Notes: generated by a model not told the origin, from the sequence alone. Positions 37,501-46,182 are shown, numbered from the stretch's first letter. The stretch is DNA of 64,000 bases from Pseudomonas sp. FP198 (GCF_030687895.1 NZ_CP117452.1:2559501-2623500); one strand, 5' to 3'. A program made the numbers and translations.

Positions 37501-38015
37501 TCATCAAGGGCGCGCGCTCGCCGGAACGCCTGCTGGACGAAGTCACACTCTTTCTGCACAAAGTCGAATCGCGGTTGTCCCATGAACGACAGCGGATGCT
37601 GCAGACCGCCCGCAGCCGCGACAAGGTTTTCGAAGGCCGCAAGGTGCTGCTGGTGGACGACGATGTGCGCAACATTTTCGCCCTGACCAGCGCCCTGGAG
37701 GCGAAAGGCGCCGTCGTGGTCATCGGCCGTAACGGTTACGAAGCGATCGAACGCCTGAACGAAGTCGAGGATATCGATCTGGTGCTGATGGACGTGATGA
37801 TGCCCGAAATGGACGGCTTTGAAGCCACCGCGCTGATCCGCAAGGACCCCCGCTGGCGCAAGTTGCCGATCATCGCCGTGACCGCCAAGGCCATGAAGGA
37901 TGACCAGGAGCGTTGCCTGGCGGCGGGCTCCAACGATTACCTGGCCAAGCCGATCGACCTGGATCGGCTGTTCTCACTGATTCGCGTGTGGTTGCCGAAT
38001 ATGGAAAGAATCTAG
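34539..38015 (+). CDS. Hybrid sensor kinase: CHASE3-GAF-HisKA-HATPase-REC-REC-REC
   Basis: 1158 aa from the ATG at 34539 (CCAAGG upstream). TM1 ~24-46, extracytoplasmic CHASE3 ~47-183 (ETGMRGYLLSGDEHFLDPY), TM2 ~185-205, GAF ~245-385, a long Gln/Glu-rich coiled coil ~395-475, then HisKA with His496 (MSHELRTPLN). The ATPase domain has the N box (NLLSNAVKFT) and G boxes (DSGIGI, GGTGLGLSIS). Three receivers follow with Asp816 (LLDMRLPD), Asp938 (IIDLKLPD) and Asp1085 (LMDVMMPEMDG). No HPt domain. The stop TAG shares a base with the CheR GTG (TAGTG). It heads a run of five overlapping genes. Confidence 0.93.
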   Translation: MTPSSSVDEQSFRKLLSRNISLPLGMGALSAVFFIVLITYLLSVIQWVGHTDRVINNANEALKLSVDLETGMRGYLLSGDEHFLDPYEVAKPRIAVALDTLLELTADNPVQTDRLRKVQALQTEWANYAQSMIDLQRSSGDYRGAVKKGRGKRLTDEIRTTFEDIVATEQQLRAERNEQVRTTTLWSIALYLLFVAAISGLLAYVGRRDLLALSSNYSASLKVQQESALHLEKQAWLRNGQTQLAEQVLGQLTLNLLGRNILQFCAQYLGSVVAALYAREENGVLKRIATYGMSREDDEQHQVVMDGEGIVGQAVRQGRLIHLDDVPRDYLKVSSGLGQGLPNCVMVVPTRDDDRINGVIELGFLRPLTGRDTELLELVAGNIGTSIEAARYRQRLQEVLAETQQLNEELQVQQEELKTANEELEEQSRILKESQAHLEAQQQELEQTNEQLAEQRDAMDQKNSELNLAQIQLQERAEELQRSSKYKSEFLANMSHELRTPLNSSLILSKLLAENPQKNLSDEQVKFAESIYSAGNDLLNLINDILDISKVEAGKLEVRPENTSVPRLVEGLRDMFKPLAADKGLSFEVQLQPGAPSMLYTDRQRLEQVLKNLLSNAVKFTEQGSVCLTVTGQPGSGIAFMVRDSGIGIAADQQQSIFEAFRQADGTTNRRYGGTGLGLSISRDLATLLGGSISVSSEPGQGSVFTLVMPERYVEPGEAPVEPMAFTPTTTAPAPARVPAPALIAEVETPVPQFADDRDKAPFDTRCILVIEDEPKFARILFDLAHELGYQCLVAHGADEGFDLALQLSPDAILLDMRLPDHSGLTVLQRLKEQAQTRHIPVHVISVEDRVEAAMHMGAIGYAVKPTTREELKDVFARLEAKLTQKVKRVLLVEDDDLQRDSITRLIGDDDIEITAVGLAQQALDLLRTHVYDCMIIDLKLPDMLGNDLLKRMSSEEICSFPPVIVYTGRNLTRDEEAELRKYSRSIIIKGARSPERLLDEVTLFLHKVESRLSHERQRMLQTARSRDKVFEGRKVLLVDDDVRNIFALTSALEAKGAVVVIGRNGYEAIERLNEVEDIDLVLMDVMMPEMDGFEATALIRKDPRWRKLPIIAVTAKAMKDDQERCLAAGSNDYLAKPIDLDRLFSLIRVWLPNMERI

Positions 38016-38830
38016 TGGAACGAAACACTGACATCGAACTTCGTTTGTTGATCGAAGCGATCTATCTGAAGTACAGCTACGACTTTCGTGACTATTCCGG
38101 CGCCTCCATCAAGCGTCGGGTCCTGCATGCGTTGAATCAGTTCGAATGCAAGACCATCTCGGCCTTGCAAGAGCGCGTGCTGCACGACCCGGGCGCGTTC
38201 ATGCAATTGCTCCAACTGCTGGCGATTCCGGTCAGCGAGATGTTTCGCGACCCTGCGCACTTCCTGGCCATTCGCGAGGAAGTGGTGCCGCTGCTCAAGA
38301 CCTATCCGTCGATCAAGATCTGGATCGCCGGCTGCAGCACCGGTGAAGAGGTCTACTCCATGGCGATCCTGCTGCACGAAGAAGGGCTGTTGGACCGTAC
38401 GCTGATCTACGCCACGGACATCAACCCGCGGTCACTGGAGAAAGCCAAGCAAGGCATTTTTTCCCTGGAAAATGTCCGGGCCTACACCCAGAATTACCAG
38501 CTCGCCGGAGGCCGGCGTTCGTTTGCCGACTACTACACGGCCGCCTACGATTACGCCATGTTCGACAAAACCCTGCGTCAGAACGTGACCTTTGCCGATC
38601 ACAGCCTGGCGACGGACAGTGTATTTTCTGAAACTCAATTGATTTCATGTCGTAACGTATTGATTTATTTTAATAAAAAGCTGCAAGATCGCGCATTCGG
38701 ACTGTTTCATGAGTCCCTTTGCCATCGTGGTTTCCTGGTGCTGGGCAGTAAGGAAACACTGGACTTTTCGGCTTTCGGCAAGCAATTCGAGCCGCTGGTC
38801 AAACAGGAACGGATCTATCGCAAGTTATGA
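38015..38830 (+). CDS. CheR-type protein-glutamate methyltransferase
   Basis: 271 aa from a GTG at 38015 that overlaps the kinase stop by one base, with GGAAAGAA upstream. The N-terminal helical CheR domain (~1-70, FRDYSGASIKRRVLHAL) is followed by the SAM-binding fold: WIAGCSTGEEVYSMAILL, ATDINPRSLEKAKQGIF, ISCRNVLIYF. Chemotaxis CheR methylates receptors, but there is no receptor in this cluster, so its target may be the kinase itself or an unlinked receptor. Its stop overlaps the CheB start (ATGA). Codon use near 38630-38690 is more A+T-rich than its neighbours. Confidence 0.92.
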   Translation: MERNTDIELRLLIEAIYLKYSYDFRDYSGASIKRRVLHALNQFECKTISALQERVLHDPGAFMQLLQLLAIPVSEMFRDPAHFLAIREEVVPLLKTYPSIKIWIAGCSTGEEVYSMAILLHEEGLLDRTLIYATDINPRSLEKAKQGIFSLENVRAYTQNYQLAGGRRSFADYYTAAYDYAMFDKTLRQNVTFADHSLATDSVFSETQLISCRNVLIYFNKKLQDRAFGLFHESLCHRGFLVLGSKETLDFSAFGKQFEPLVKQERIYRKL

Positions 38831-39414
38831 GCCCAATGACGGACAGATCCAGGCCCCTGATCGAGGCTATCGTGGTCGGCGCTTCCGCCGGAGGCGTCGA
38901 AGCGCTGCTCAACATCTTCACGCCTCTGCGCAAGGGCTTCACCCTGCCTGTCCTCGTGGTGCTGCATTTGCCCGACGAACGCAACAGCCAGTTGGCCCAG
39001 GTGTTTCGTCATCGCCTGGCGATACCCGTCGAAGAAGCCCGGGACAAGCAAGACATACGCCCGGGCACCTTGTATGTCGCAACACCCGGATATCATCTGT
39101 CGATCGAGGCTGATCGCAGCCTGTCACTGAGCCTTGAAGCGCCGGTGCACCATTCGCGGCCATCGATCGACGTGTTGTTCGAGTCGGCCGCCGATGTCTA
39201 TGGTCCTGGTCTGCTGGCAGTGGTCTTGACCGGTGCCAACAGTGACGGCGCCAAGGGGTTGGCCAGGGTGAAAGAGCTGGGCGGCATCACCGTCGTCCAG
39301 GACCCGAAGGAGGCACAGGTTTCCACCATGCCCGAAGCGGCGCTTGCGTTGCACGAGCCCGACCATATCCTAACTTTACAGGGCATCGGCCAATTGCTGG
39401 CCGGGCTGGAATGA
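38827..39414 (+). CDS. CheB-type methylesterase, catalytic domain only
   Basis: 195 aa. The catalytic triad is Ser20 (VVGASAGG), His47 (VVLHLPD) and Asp140 (LTGANSDGA), all intact. The N-terminal receiver of ordinary CheB is missing, so activity is not switched by its own phosphorylation. Control may come from the neighbouring kinases or the single-domain receivers. Overlaps CheR by four bases upstream and the REC-kinase by four bases downstream, which indicates tight co-expression with both. Confidence 0.93.
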   Translation: MSPMTDRSRPLIEAIVVGASAGGVEALLNIFTPLRKGFTLPVLVVLHLPDERNSQLAQVFRHRLAIPVEEARDKQDIRPGTLYVATPGYHLSIEADRSLSLSLEAPVHHSRPSIDVLFESAADVYGPGLLAVVLTGANSDGAKGLARVKELGGITVVQDPKEAQVSTMPEAALALHEPDHILTLQGIGQLLAGLE

Positions 39415-40685
39415 ACCACATGCCAAGAGATATTCAAGCCAAACTGCTGATCGTCGATGATCTGCCGGAGAATCTGTTGGCCCTGGAAGCGCTGATCAAG
39501 CGCGAAGACCGCGAGGTCTTCAAGGCCTTGTCGGCGGATGAAGCGCTGTCGCTGCTTTTGCAACACGATTTTGCCCTGGCGATCATTGATGTGCAGATGC
39601 CGGGCATGAACGGCTTCGAACTCGCAGAGCTGATGCGCGGCACGGAAAAGACCCGCAGTATCCCGATCATTTTTGTCAGTGCCGCCGGCCGCGAGCGCAA
39701 CTATGCGTTCACGGGCTATGAAAGCGGCGCGGTGGATTTCCTGCATAAGCCGCTGGACACCCACGCGGTCAAAAGCAAGGTCAGCGTGTTCGTCGAGCTC
39801 TATCGCCAGCGCAAGGCGATGAAGGAGCAGGTGCTCGCTCTCGAGCAGAGTCGCCGGGAGCAGGAGCAATTGCTCCAGCAGTTGCAAGCCACCCGTGGCG
39901 AGCTCGAGCAGGCGGTGCGCATGCGCGACGATTTCATGTCGATCGTCGCCCATGAGGTCCGTACGCCGCTCAACGGCCTGATCCTGGAAACGCAGTTGCG
40001 CAAGATGCACCTGGCGCGCGACAACGCTTCGGCGTTCACCCTGGACAAGATCAAGGCGATGGTTGAACGCGATGAGCGCCAGATCAAGAGCCTGATCCGC
40101 TTGATCGAGGACATGCTGGACGTGTCCCGGATTCGTACCGGCAAGTTGTCCATCCGTCCGACTCGCTTCAACCTGACGGCGCTGGTGGAGAACCTGCTGC
40201 GCAACTTCCAGCCGCAGATCGCTGCCGCCGAATGCTCCGTGAGTTGTACCGCCGAGCCTATGGTGGAAGGGCACTGGGATGAGTTTCGTATCGAGCAGGT
40301 GGTCTCGAACCTGCTGACCAACGCGTTGCGTTATGGCAGCAAGAGCCCGATCGAGGTGCGCGTCTACCAGACGCCCGACCACGCCTGCATCGAAGTGCAG
40401 GATCACGGTATCGGCATCAGCGAAGAGAACCAGAAGCGCATCTTCCAACAGTTCGAGCGGGTGTCTTCCAAGGCCGCCACCGCTGGCCTGGGGCTGGGCT
40501 TGTTCATCTCCGAGCAGATTGTCACCGCCCATGGCGGTATCATCACGGTCAATAGCCGCCTCAACGAAGGGGCGTTGTTTCGCGTTTGTCTGCCTTTTCA
40601 GAAAACTGGCGAACGGACGCAACCTCTGAGTGGCCCCAAGGTCGTATCAGCAGCTATTGATCCAACAAAGGCTTCTCATGAGTGA
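39411..40685 (+). CDS. Response regulator-histidine kinase hybrid (REC-HisKA-HATPase)
   Basis: 424 aa, soluble. An N-terminal receiver (Asp60 in AIIDVQMPGMNG) joins through a coiled coil (~132-170) to HisKA with His181 (FMSIVAHEVRTPLNG). The HATPase has the N box LLTNALRYG, DHGIGIS and GLGLGLFIS. It has no membrane or sensor domain, so it is probably switched by phosphotransfer onto its receiver from the upstream triple-REC kinase. The next receiver gene overlaps its last eight bases. Confidence 0.93.
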   Translation: MNHMPRDIQAKLLIVDDLPENLLALEALIKREDREVFKALSADEALSLLLQHDFALAIIDVQMPGMNGFELAELMRGTEKTRSIPIIFVSAAGRERNYAFTGYESGAVDFLHKPLDTHAVKSKVSVFVELYRQRKAMKEQVLALEQSRREQEQLLQQLQATRGELEQAVRMRDDFMSIVAHEVRTPLNGLILETQLRKMHLARDNASAFTLDKIKAMVERDERQIKSLIRLIEDMLDVSRIRTGKLSIRPTRFNLTALVENLLRNFQPQIAAAECSVSCTAEPMVEGHWDEFRIEQVVSNLLTNALRYGSKSPIEVRVYQTPDHACIEVQDHGIGISEENQKRIFQQFERVSSKAATAGLGLGLFISEQIVTAHGGIITVNSRLNEGALFRVCLPFQKTGERTQPLSGPKVVSAAIDPTKASHE

Positions 40686-41055
40686 AGATGCGCAAGACGT
40701 TGTACTGATTGTCGAGGATGATCCGTCGATCCTGATGGTGCTGTCGGCGTACCTGTCTGGCGAAGGATATCGGGTGCTCCAGGCTGAAAACGGCGAGCAG
40801 GCGTTCGAGATTCTGGCGAGCAAGCCTCACTTGGACATGATGATTACCGACTTCCGTCTGCCGGGGGGGATTTCCGGGGTGCAGATCGCCGAGCCTGCGG
40901 TGAGGTTGCGTCCAGATCTGAAGGTCATCTTTATCAGTGGGTATGCTCAAGAAGTGCGTGAGACTGACAGCCCTATCACGCGCAAGGCGCCGATTCTGGA
41001 TAAGCCGTTTGATCTGGATGTGTTGCAGGAGATCATGCAGGGGATGTTGTCGTAG
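40678..41055 (+). CDS. Single-domain response regulator, end of signalling operon
   Basis: 125 aa from the ATG at 40678, overlapping the kinase stop by eight bases (ATGAGTGA). Receiver only: EDD (13-15), Asp58 in MITDFRLPGG, FISGYAQE and a Lys in ILDKPFD. It is probably the terminal phosphoacceptor of the overlapping kinase. Its target is unknown. Confidence 0.92.
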   Translation: MSEDAQDVVLIVEDDPSILMVLSAYLSGEGYRVLQAENGEQAFEILASKPHLDMMITDFRLPGGISGVQIAEPAVRLRPDLKVIFISGYAQEVRETDSPITRKAPILDKPFDLDVLQEIMQGMLS

Positions 41056-41400
41056 TCAGCCGGTTGTTTGGGCTTCAATGGGTGTATATCCGTTTCTGCG
41101 GTAACGGCTACTTAGGGTTCCGCCCTTACGGCGGGTCACTTTTTTCAGACGCCAAAAAGTAACCCAAAACGCTTTGCCCCACCACTCGGCACCTCGCCTA
41201 GGCTCGGTGTGCCCTCACTCCGGCATTGCTCCGTGGGCCCGCCGCGAAGGGCCGTCCCTGGCCCAGCGCGGCTATCCCGGCATCCATGCCGGGATGCCCA
41301 CTGCACAATGCCTGCGTTCGGCCAGCGTGGTTAACGGGGCGCCGAGATCAACATCAAAAGCAGAGCAACAGCGTGGTAAATGCCAGCACTTGCGCAGCTA
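41056..41400. repeat. Non-coding Pseudomonas mosaic repeat
   Basis: There is no credible gene in this stretch. It contains a segment (TTACGGCGGGTCACTTTTTT, CCAAAAAGTAACCCAAAACG) that I recall as recurring in many Pseudomonas intergenic regions, and a nested hairpin (ATCCCGGCATCCATGCCGGGAT at ~41274-41295, broken here as ATCCCGGC/GCCGGGAT). Inverted TCACTTTTTT/AAAAAGTA arms lie at 41137-41162. It separates the plus-strand signalling operon from the minus-strand kinase gene and may act as a terminator. Confidence 0.55.
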
Positions 41401-41407
41401 ACCCACC

Positions 41408-41492
41408 GCTATCGCGAGCAAGCTCGCTCCCACATTGGATTTTGGGCAGACACAGCCTCACGGCATACATGGAACCCCTGTGGGAGCGACGT
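41408..41492. repeat. Degenerate REP pair
   Basis: A full inverted REP (GCTATCGCGAGCAAGCTCGC at 41408) is paired with a truncated one (CCTGTGGGAGCGAC at 41477-41490) that loses the rest of the core. It looks like a decaying REPIN. It lies just past the stop of the minus-strand kinase. Confidence 0.75.
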
Positions 41493-41549
41493 ACAGCCGT
41501 AAGAGTCGCCAGCCTGGCTGGAGGCGTTGATTCGGCGCCCGTGGAGGTC

Positions 41550-43217
41550 TCAAACCTTGATCATCTCCCGTACCTTCGCCGTCAACAGATCAAACGTGAA
41601 TGGTTTGGTGATCATCTGCATGCCAGGGTCGAGGAAACCGCCGCGCACGGCCGCGTGTTCGGCGTAGCCGGTGATGAACAGCACTTTGAGATCGGGGCGG
41701 ATCTGCCGGCCGATTTCCGCCAGTTGCCGCCCATTCATGCCGGGCAGGCCCACATCGCTGATCAACAGGTCGATGCGCTGGTTCGATTGCAGGATCGGCA
41801 TCGCCGCGTTTGCGTCGCCGGCCTCGACGAAGGCGTAGCCCAACTCGCTCAGCACTGCGCTGACCAGCACCCGCACCGCCGCATCATCTTCGACGATGAG
41901 CACGGTTTCGCCATCCTGCGCATAAGGCGCCTGCTGGGTGGCGACGGCCGGTTCGTGTATCTCCTCGCCCACAAAGCGCGGCAGATAAAGGTTCACGGTG
42001 GTGCCTTTGTCGACCTCGCTGTCGATGGTCACGTGGCCACGGGACTGCTTGCTGAAGCCATAGATCATCGAAAGGCCCAGGCCGGTGCCCTGGCCGATAG
42101 GCTTGGTCGTGAAGAACGGATCGAACGCGCGGTTAATCACCGATTCGGGCATGCCGCAACCGCTGTCCTGCACGCTTAACACCACGTAGTCCCCGGGCTC
42201 AAGGTTGGTGTAGGCATCGGTGAAGCCGGTGTCCAGGTATCGATTGAACGTCTGCACCAGCAGTTTGCCGCCACCCGGCATCGCATCGCGGGCGTTGAGT
42301 ACCAGGTTGAGCAGGGCGCTTTCCAGTTGATTGGGATCGGCTTCGGCGATCCACAGCTGTTCGTCCAGTTGCATCTCCAGGCGGATGCTCTCGTTGAGGC
42401 TGCGTTGCAGCAACTCGCCCATGGACAGCACCAGCGTGTTCATTTGCACAGCCTTGGAGTCCAGCGATTGCCGCCGGGAAAAAGCCAGCAGCCGATGCGT
42501 CAGGCCAGCCGCCCGATTGGCCGAGGTCACACCCAGGTCGATCAGGCTGTCGAGGTCTTCGGTGCGGCCGCGGGCCAGGCGTCGGCGCAGCAATTCGAGG
42601 CTACCGATGATGCCGGTGAGCATGTTGTTGAAGTCATGGGCGATGCCGCCGGTGAGTTGGCCGACCGCTTCCATTTTCTGTGACTGGCGCAGAGCTTCTT
42701 CGTTATGACGCAGCTGGGCGGTGCGCTCCTCGACCTGTTGTTCCAGGGTTTCGAGGGTCGTTTGCAGGCGCAGCTCGCTGTTGCTCAGATCGATCAGCCG
42801 GTCCCGCGCTTCGTATTGCCTGCGGCGTCCGCGCAGCGCCGTGGTCACCAGGCTGACGAGCGTCACCGGATGGAACGGGCGCTCCAGGAACGTCACGTTG
42901 CCCAGCTGCACGCCGATGCGTGCCACGGGGTTCTGCTCCGGGCCGCCGTGATGAGTCAGCAGGACAATGGGTAAATCGGACCAGGCCGGCTGCTGTTCGA
43001 TGTGCTGGAACAGGGTTTCCAGATCCGGTCCGACGAGGGCTTCCGATGAGATCACCAAAAGCCCGGCACCTTGCCCCAATTCTTCGCACAAATGGCCCAG
43101 GTGACTGCAAACGAGGCCGTTGAAACCGGCTTCCTTGAGAATCATGAGGGCAATCTGGCTGTCCCGTCCCAGCGGCGCGAGAATCAGCGCCCGCTCGGAC
43201 AGTGGCTCGGCCGACAT
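41550..43217 (-). CDS. Hybrid histidine kinase with N-terminal pseudo-receiver (PsR-HisKA-HATPase-REC)
   Basis: 555 aa from the ATG at 43217, whose A is inside the kaiC stop (TGATG). Residues ~10-128 have receiver-like spacing but lack the acidic residues: the first strand reads LILAPLGRD, the phosphoacceptor position LLVISSEAL, and the Lys position LERPF. A coiled coil (~135-180) leads to HisKA with His194 ([11 protein letters not shown]), HATPase (N box [31 protein letters not shown]) and a normal receiver with Asp488 ([13 protein letters not shown]). Soluble. Co-translation with kaiC suggests it reads out KaiC, but no contact is shown. Confidence 0.9.
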   Translation of the reverse strand: MSAEPLSERALILAPLGRDSQIALMILKEAGFNGLVCSHLGHLCEELGQGAGLLVISSEALVGPDLETLFQHIEQQPAWSDLPIVLLTHHGGPEQNPVARIGVQLGNVTFLERPFHPVTLVSLVTTALRGRRRQYEARDRLIDLSNSELRLQTTLETLEQQVEERTAQLRHNEEALRQSQKMEAVGQLTGGIAHDFNNMLTGIIGSLELLRRRLARGRTEDLDSLIDLGVTSANRAAGLTHRLLAFSRRQSLDSKAVQMNTLVLSMGELLQRSLNESIRLEMQLDEQLWIAEADPNQLESALLNLVLNARDAMPGGGKLLVQTFNRYLDTGFTDAYTNLEPGDYVVLSVQDSGCGMPESVINRAFDPFFTTKPIGQGTGLGLSMIYGFSKQSRGHVTIDSEVDKGTTVNLYLPRFVGEEIHEPAVATQQAPYAQDGETVLIVEDDAAVRVLVSAVLSELGYAFVEAGDANAAMPILQSNQRIDLLISDVGLPGMNGRQLAEIGRQIRPDLKVLFITGYAEHAAVRGGFLDPGMQMITKPFTFDLLTAKVREMIKV

Positions 43218-44719
43218 CACTGGGTATCATCCCCGAGCAGCGGGTTATCCGCGCCCACATAGGTAGGTACGCCGCGCAATACGCCTTGGAAAGCGTCAAG
43301 CGGTTCGCCAATGGTCATGCCCTGTTTGCTGATGCGGTATTCACGGATGGTCGATTCATGGCTGCCGGTACGTTTCTTGATAATGGATATCGCGCGGCGA
43401 ACCTTGCCCAGCGCTTCGAAGTAACGCAACAGGATAACGGTGTCGGCCAGATAGGTAATGTCCACCGGCGCCTGCATGTCGCCCACCAGACCGTGTTGCG
43501 CGACGGTCATGAAGGTCGCCGCGCCTTTGCGATTGAGGTAGAGCAACAGCTCATGCATGTGCAGGACCAGGGCGTTTTCTTCCGGCATGGCGGCCTGGTA
43601 GCCGTTGATGCTGTCGATCACCACGGTCTTGATATTGCCGTCACTGACGCAACGCCGCACACGATGGGAAAACTCACCCGGAGACAACTCTGCGGCATCG
43701 ACTTGCTCGATCAGCAGATTGCCGGTTTTTTGCAATTCGTGCAGATCGATGCCGATGTTTTTCATGCGCTCGAACAGCAGGCCCAACTCTTCATCGAAGA
43801 TGAACAGCGCGGCTTTTTCTCCGCGCAGCACGGCAGCTGCAGCAAAGATCAACGAGATCAGCGATTTGCCGGTACCGGCCGGGCCGAGGATCAGCGTGCT
43901 GGAGCCGGTCTCGATGCCACCGCCCAACAGCGCGTCCATTTCGGCGATGCCGCTGGACAGCTGCTGACGCAGGTACTGGCCGCGATGCTCGGCGGCCACC
44001 AGGCGAGGGAAGACGTGCAGGCCGTCGCTCATGATGGTGAAATCGTGGTAGCCGCCACGGTATTTCTGCCCGCGATACTTGACCACCCGCAGCCGGCGCC
44101 GTTCGGCACCGTAGTTGGGGGTCAGTTCCTCGAGGCGGATGACGCCGTGGGCCACGCTGTGCACGGTCTTGTCCAGGGACTCGGTGGTGAGGTCATCCAG
44201 GAGCAGGACCGTGGCGTCATAACGCACGAAGTAGTGTTTGATCGCGAGGATCTGCCGACGATAGCGCAGGGAGCTTTGCGCCAGCAGGCGGATCTCCGAA
44301 AGACTGTCCAGCACGACCCGGGTCGGCTTGATGCGCTCCACCACTTCGAAGATCTGTCGGGTCGCTTCCCCCAGTTCCAGGTCCGAGGAATACAGCAGGC
44401 TCTGCTGCTGGTCGGCGTTGAGCAGGCTCTCGGGCGGGGTCAGCTCGAAAATGTGGATGTTTTCATCCAGCGTCCACCCATGTGAGGCTGCGCCCTGACG
44501 CAATTCACGCTCGGTTTCCGATAGCGTGATGTACAACGAGCGTTCGCCGGCCTTGGCGCCGGCCATCAGGAAATGCAACGCGACCGTGGTCTTGCCGGTA
44601 CCCGGTTCTCCCTCCAGGAGAAACACGTGGCCCCGGGACAAACCACCGGAAAGGACATCGTCCAGCCCTTCGATACCGGTGGCGGCTTTTGCGCTGATCG
44701 ACTCGTTAGATGTAATCAA
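43217..44719 (-). CDS. KaiC-like double-domain ATPase
   Basis: 500 aa from TTG at 44719, chosen because GAGAGGG lies seven bases upstream; the in-frame ATG at 44734 has no ribosome site and would add five residues. Two RecA-like KaiC domains: CI with Walker A GEPGTGKTT (37-45), CII with GPAGTGKSL (279-287). Acidic pairs follow in LYITLSETE and FIFDEELG. At the positions of the KaiC phosphosites Ser431/Thr432, alignment by the downstream DTVILLRYFE motif gives Thr422-Tyr423. No kaiA or kaiB is nearby. KaiC paralogues outside cyanobacteria are linked to stress adaptation. The following kinase overlaps its stop. Confidence 0.9.
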   Translation of the reverse strand: MITSNESISAKAATGIEGLDDVLSGGLSRGHVFLLEGEPGTGKTTVALHFLMAGAKAGERSLYITLSETERELRQGAASHGWTLDENIHIFELTPPESLLNADQQQSLLYSSDLELGEATRQIFEVVERIKPTRVVLDSLSEIRLLAQSSLRYRRQILAIKHYFVRYDATVLLLDDLTTESLDKTVHSVAHGVIRLEELTPNYGAERRRLRVVKYRGQKYRGGYHDFTIMSDGLHVFPRLVAAEHRGQYLRQQLSSGIAEMDALLGGGIETGSSTLILGPAGTGKSLISLIFAAAAVLRGEKAALFIFDEELGLLFERMKNIGIDLHELQKTGNLLIEQVDAAELSPGEFSHRVRRCVSDGNIKTVVIDSINGYQAAMPEENALVLHMHELLLYLNRKGAATFMTVAQHGLVGDMQAPVDITYLADTVILLRYFEALGKVRRAISIIKKRTGSHESTIREYRISKQGMTIGEPLDAFQGVLRGVPTYVGADNPLLGDDTQ

Positions 44720-44872
44720 AAATAACCCTCTCATGACTAGGGAAGTGGGCAGCAGGCGGGGTATCGCCTGAAAATGAACTGCCTGAACACTTGACCTTTG
44801 GCAGTGATGGCGGTTCCGCTTCCTTTGACAAAACGCGCACTGCTGCACAACTTTCCACCCGCGCAAATGGGC

Positions 44873-45928
44873 CTACAGGCCTTGTTGTATCGCGGGGTCG
44901 TCGGGGTTCAGTTGTTCCAGTTGGGCCAATAAAACCTGGACATGCTGCAACTGACCGGTCTCCTTCCAATAATTGATCAGCAATACCCGCGCCTTGCGAT
45001 CGGCAGGGTAGCGCTGGACGATTTCCTGTAGCTGTTTCTGCGCGGCTTCCACCTCCTGCTCGGCGTGCAAAGTGGTCGCCAGGTCATAGCGGTAGTGCCG
45101 GTTCTCAGGCTCAAGCTCCACCGCCTTGGCCAGGCCAAGCACGGCGTATTCGGTCTGCCCGTGCTGGAGCAGCCACATGCCCAGCGCATGTTGCAGATAA
45201 GCCGATGCCGGCTGGGTTTGCAACTGCCGGGCGAGCAGTTGTCGTGCAGCTTCGGCCTGGCCTTGTCGGTCCAGCACATCGACCTGCATGACCAGCGCCG
45301 GCAGGTTGTCCGGCTGCAGGCGCAGGGCCTGCTCCAGCGCCTGCTGGGCTTTTTTCAGATCAGCGTTATGCAGGTACAGCCGGGCGAGCTGATAGAGCGA
45401 CTCGGTGGTGGGCGGAGCGTCGTTGAGCACCTGCTTCCAGGTATCGGCGGCGATCTGCATCGCGCCGAAATACAGGCCCAGTTCATCTGGCGACAGGCCC
45501 AGCAGGGCATTCACGGCGGCAAACCGGACATCCGGCTCGTTATCGTCCAGGAGCGGGCCGAGCAACAGGCTGCGCTGGGCGTTCGGCACCAGCCCGACGA
45601 TGCTGTCGATGGCCGCGCGGCGCACCTGTGGCGATTCGCTGTGCAAGTCCGCTTGCGCCAGTTTCAGCGCCTGGGGGCTCGGGTAGTTGGGCAGCTCGGC
45701 GTGCAAGCGTACGCGGCGCTTGGGCGAGAGGTCCGGGCGTCCGAGTTGCTGGTAAAGCATCCGCGCCGCGCCGGGCTGCCCGTTGCGGGCGTTGTCCAGG
45801 GCCTCACTGTAGCCACGCTTGATTGCTTCGGGGATTTGCGGCGTGGTGCTGCGTAGCCATATCGCGACGAGGCCGATGGCCAGGACGACGGCGAGGCTGA
45901 GGAGCAGATAGCGGCGAGACGAGGACAT
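44873..45928 (-). CDS. Membrane-anchored TPR protein
   Basis: 351 aa. An N-terminal membrane anchor (~7-24) is followed by a helical HEAT-like stretch (~85-150, with VRRAAIDSIVGL and VRFAAVNALLGL) and then TPR units from ~170 to the end (AQQALEQALRLQPDNLPAL, YAVLGLAKAVELEPEN, VEAAQKQLQEIVQRYPAD). The domain outside the anchor is probably periplasmic, judging by the basic N-terminus. It is likely a scaffold; no partner can be named. It lies upstream of kaiC in the same direction with a ~150-base gap, so co-transcription is possible. Confidence 0.82.
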   Translation of the reverse strand: MSSSRRYLLLSLAVVLAIGLVAIWLRSTTPQIPEAIKRGYSEALDNARNGQPGAARMLYQQLGRPDLSPKRRVRLHAELPNYPSPQALKLAQADLHSESPQVRRAAIDSIVGLVPNAQRSLLLGPLLDDNEPDVRFAAVNALLGLSPDELGLYFGAMQIAADTWKQVLNDAPPTTESLYQLARLYLHNADLKKAQQALEQALRLQPDNLPALVMQVDVLDRQGQAEAARQLLARQLQTQPASAYLQHALGMWLLQHGQTEYAVLGLAKAVELEPENRHYRYDLATTLHAEQEVEAAQKQLQEIVQRYPADRKARVLLINYWKETGQLQHVQVLLAQLEQLNPDDPAIQQGL

Positions 45929-46012
45929 TCAGGTAATCCGTAACCAGAAGCGTGAAATGTCGCAAGCTTCGGTCAGGTCCGGGCTTGAGTCAAACCTCAA
46001 TAGCGGTGAAGG

Positions 46013-46105
46013 ACCTGTGGGAGCGAGCTGGCTCGCGATGGCGGTGGGGCAGTGACATGGATATTGACTGACACACCGCTATCGCGAGCAAGCTCGCTCC
46101 CACAC
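46013..46105. repeat. REPIN between the TPR gene and mexEF-oprN
   Basis: Inverted REP pair (CCTGTGGGAGCGAGCTGGCT at 46013, complement ending near 46103). One core carries GCTGGCTCGC instead of GCTTGCTCGC. With the oprN terminator it accounts for most of the 304-base gap 45929-46232. Confidence 0.88.
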
Positions 46106-46148
46106 TAGAGCAGTTGAACCTTCCAAGGGAGCGAGACTGGCGACAGCC

Positions 46149-46182
46149 AAAAAAAGCCCCGCGACCGAATGAGACGCGGGGC
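46149..46182 (-). terminator. Rho-independent terminator of mexEF-oprN
   Basis: On the minus strand an 8-bp G+C-only stem (GCCCCGCG at 46156-46163 with CGCGGGGC at 46175-46182) is followed by a run of seven T (plus-strand A-run 46149-46155). It lies about 50 bases past the oprN stop. Confidence 0.9.

Noticed and set aside
41174..41401. Short open frames in the 41.1-41.4 kb gap
   Set aside because: They overlap a non-coding repeat that recurs in Pseudomonas genomes; such frames are often mis-annotated as hypothetical proteins.
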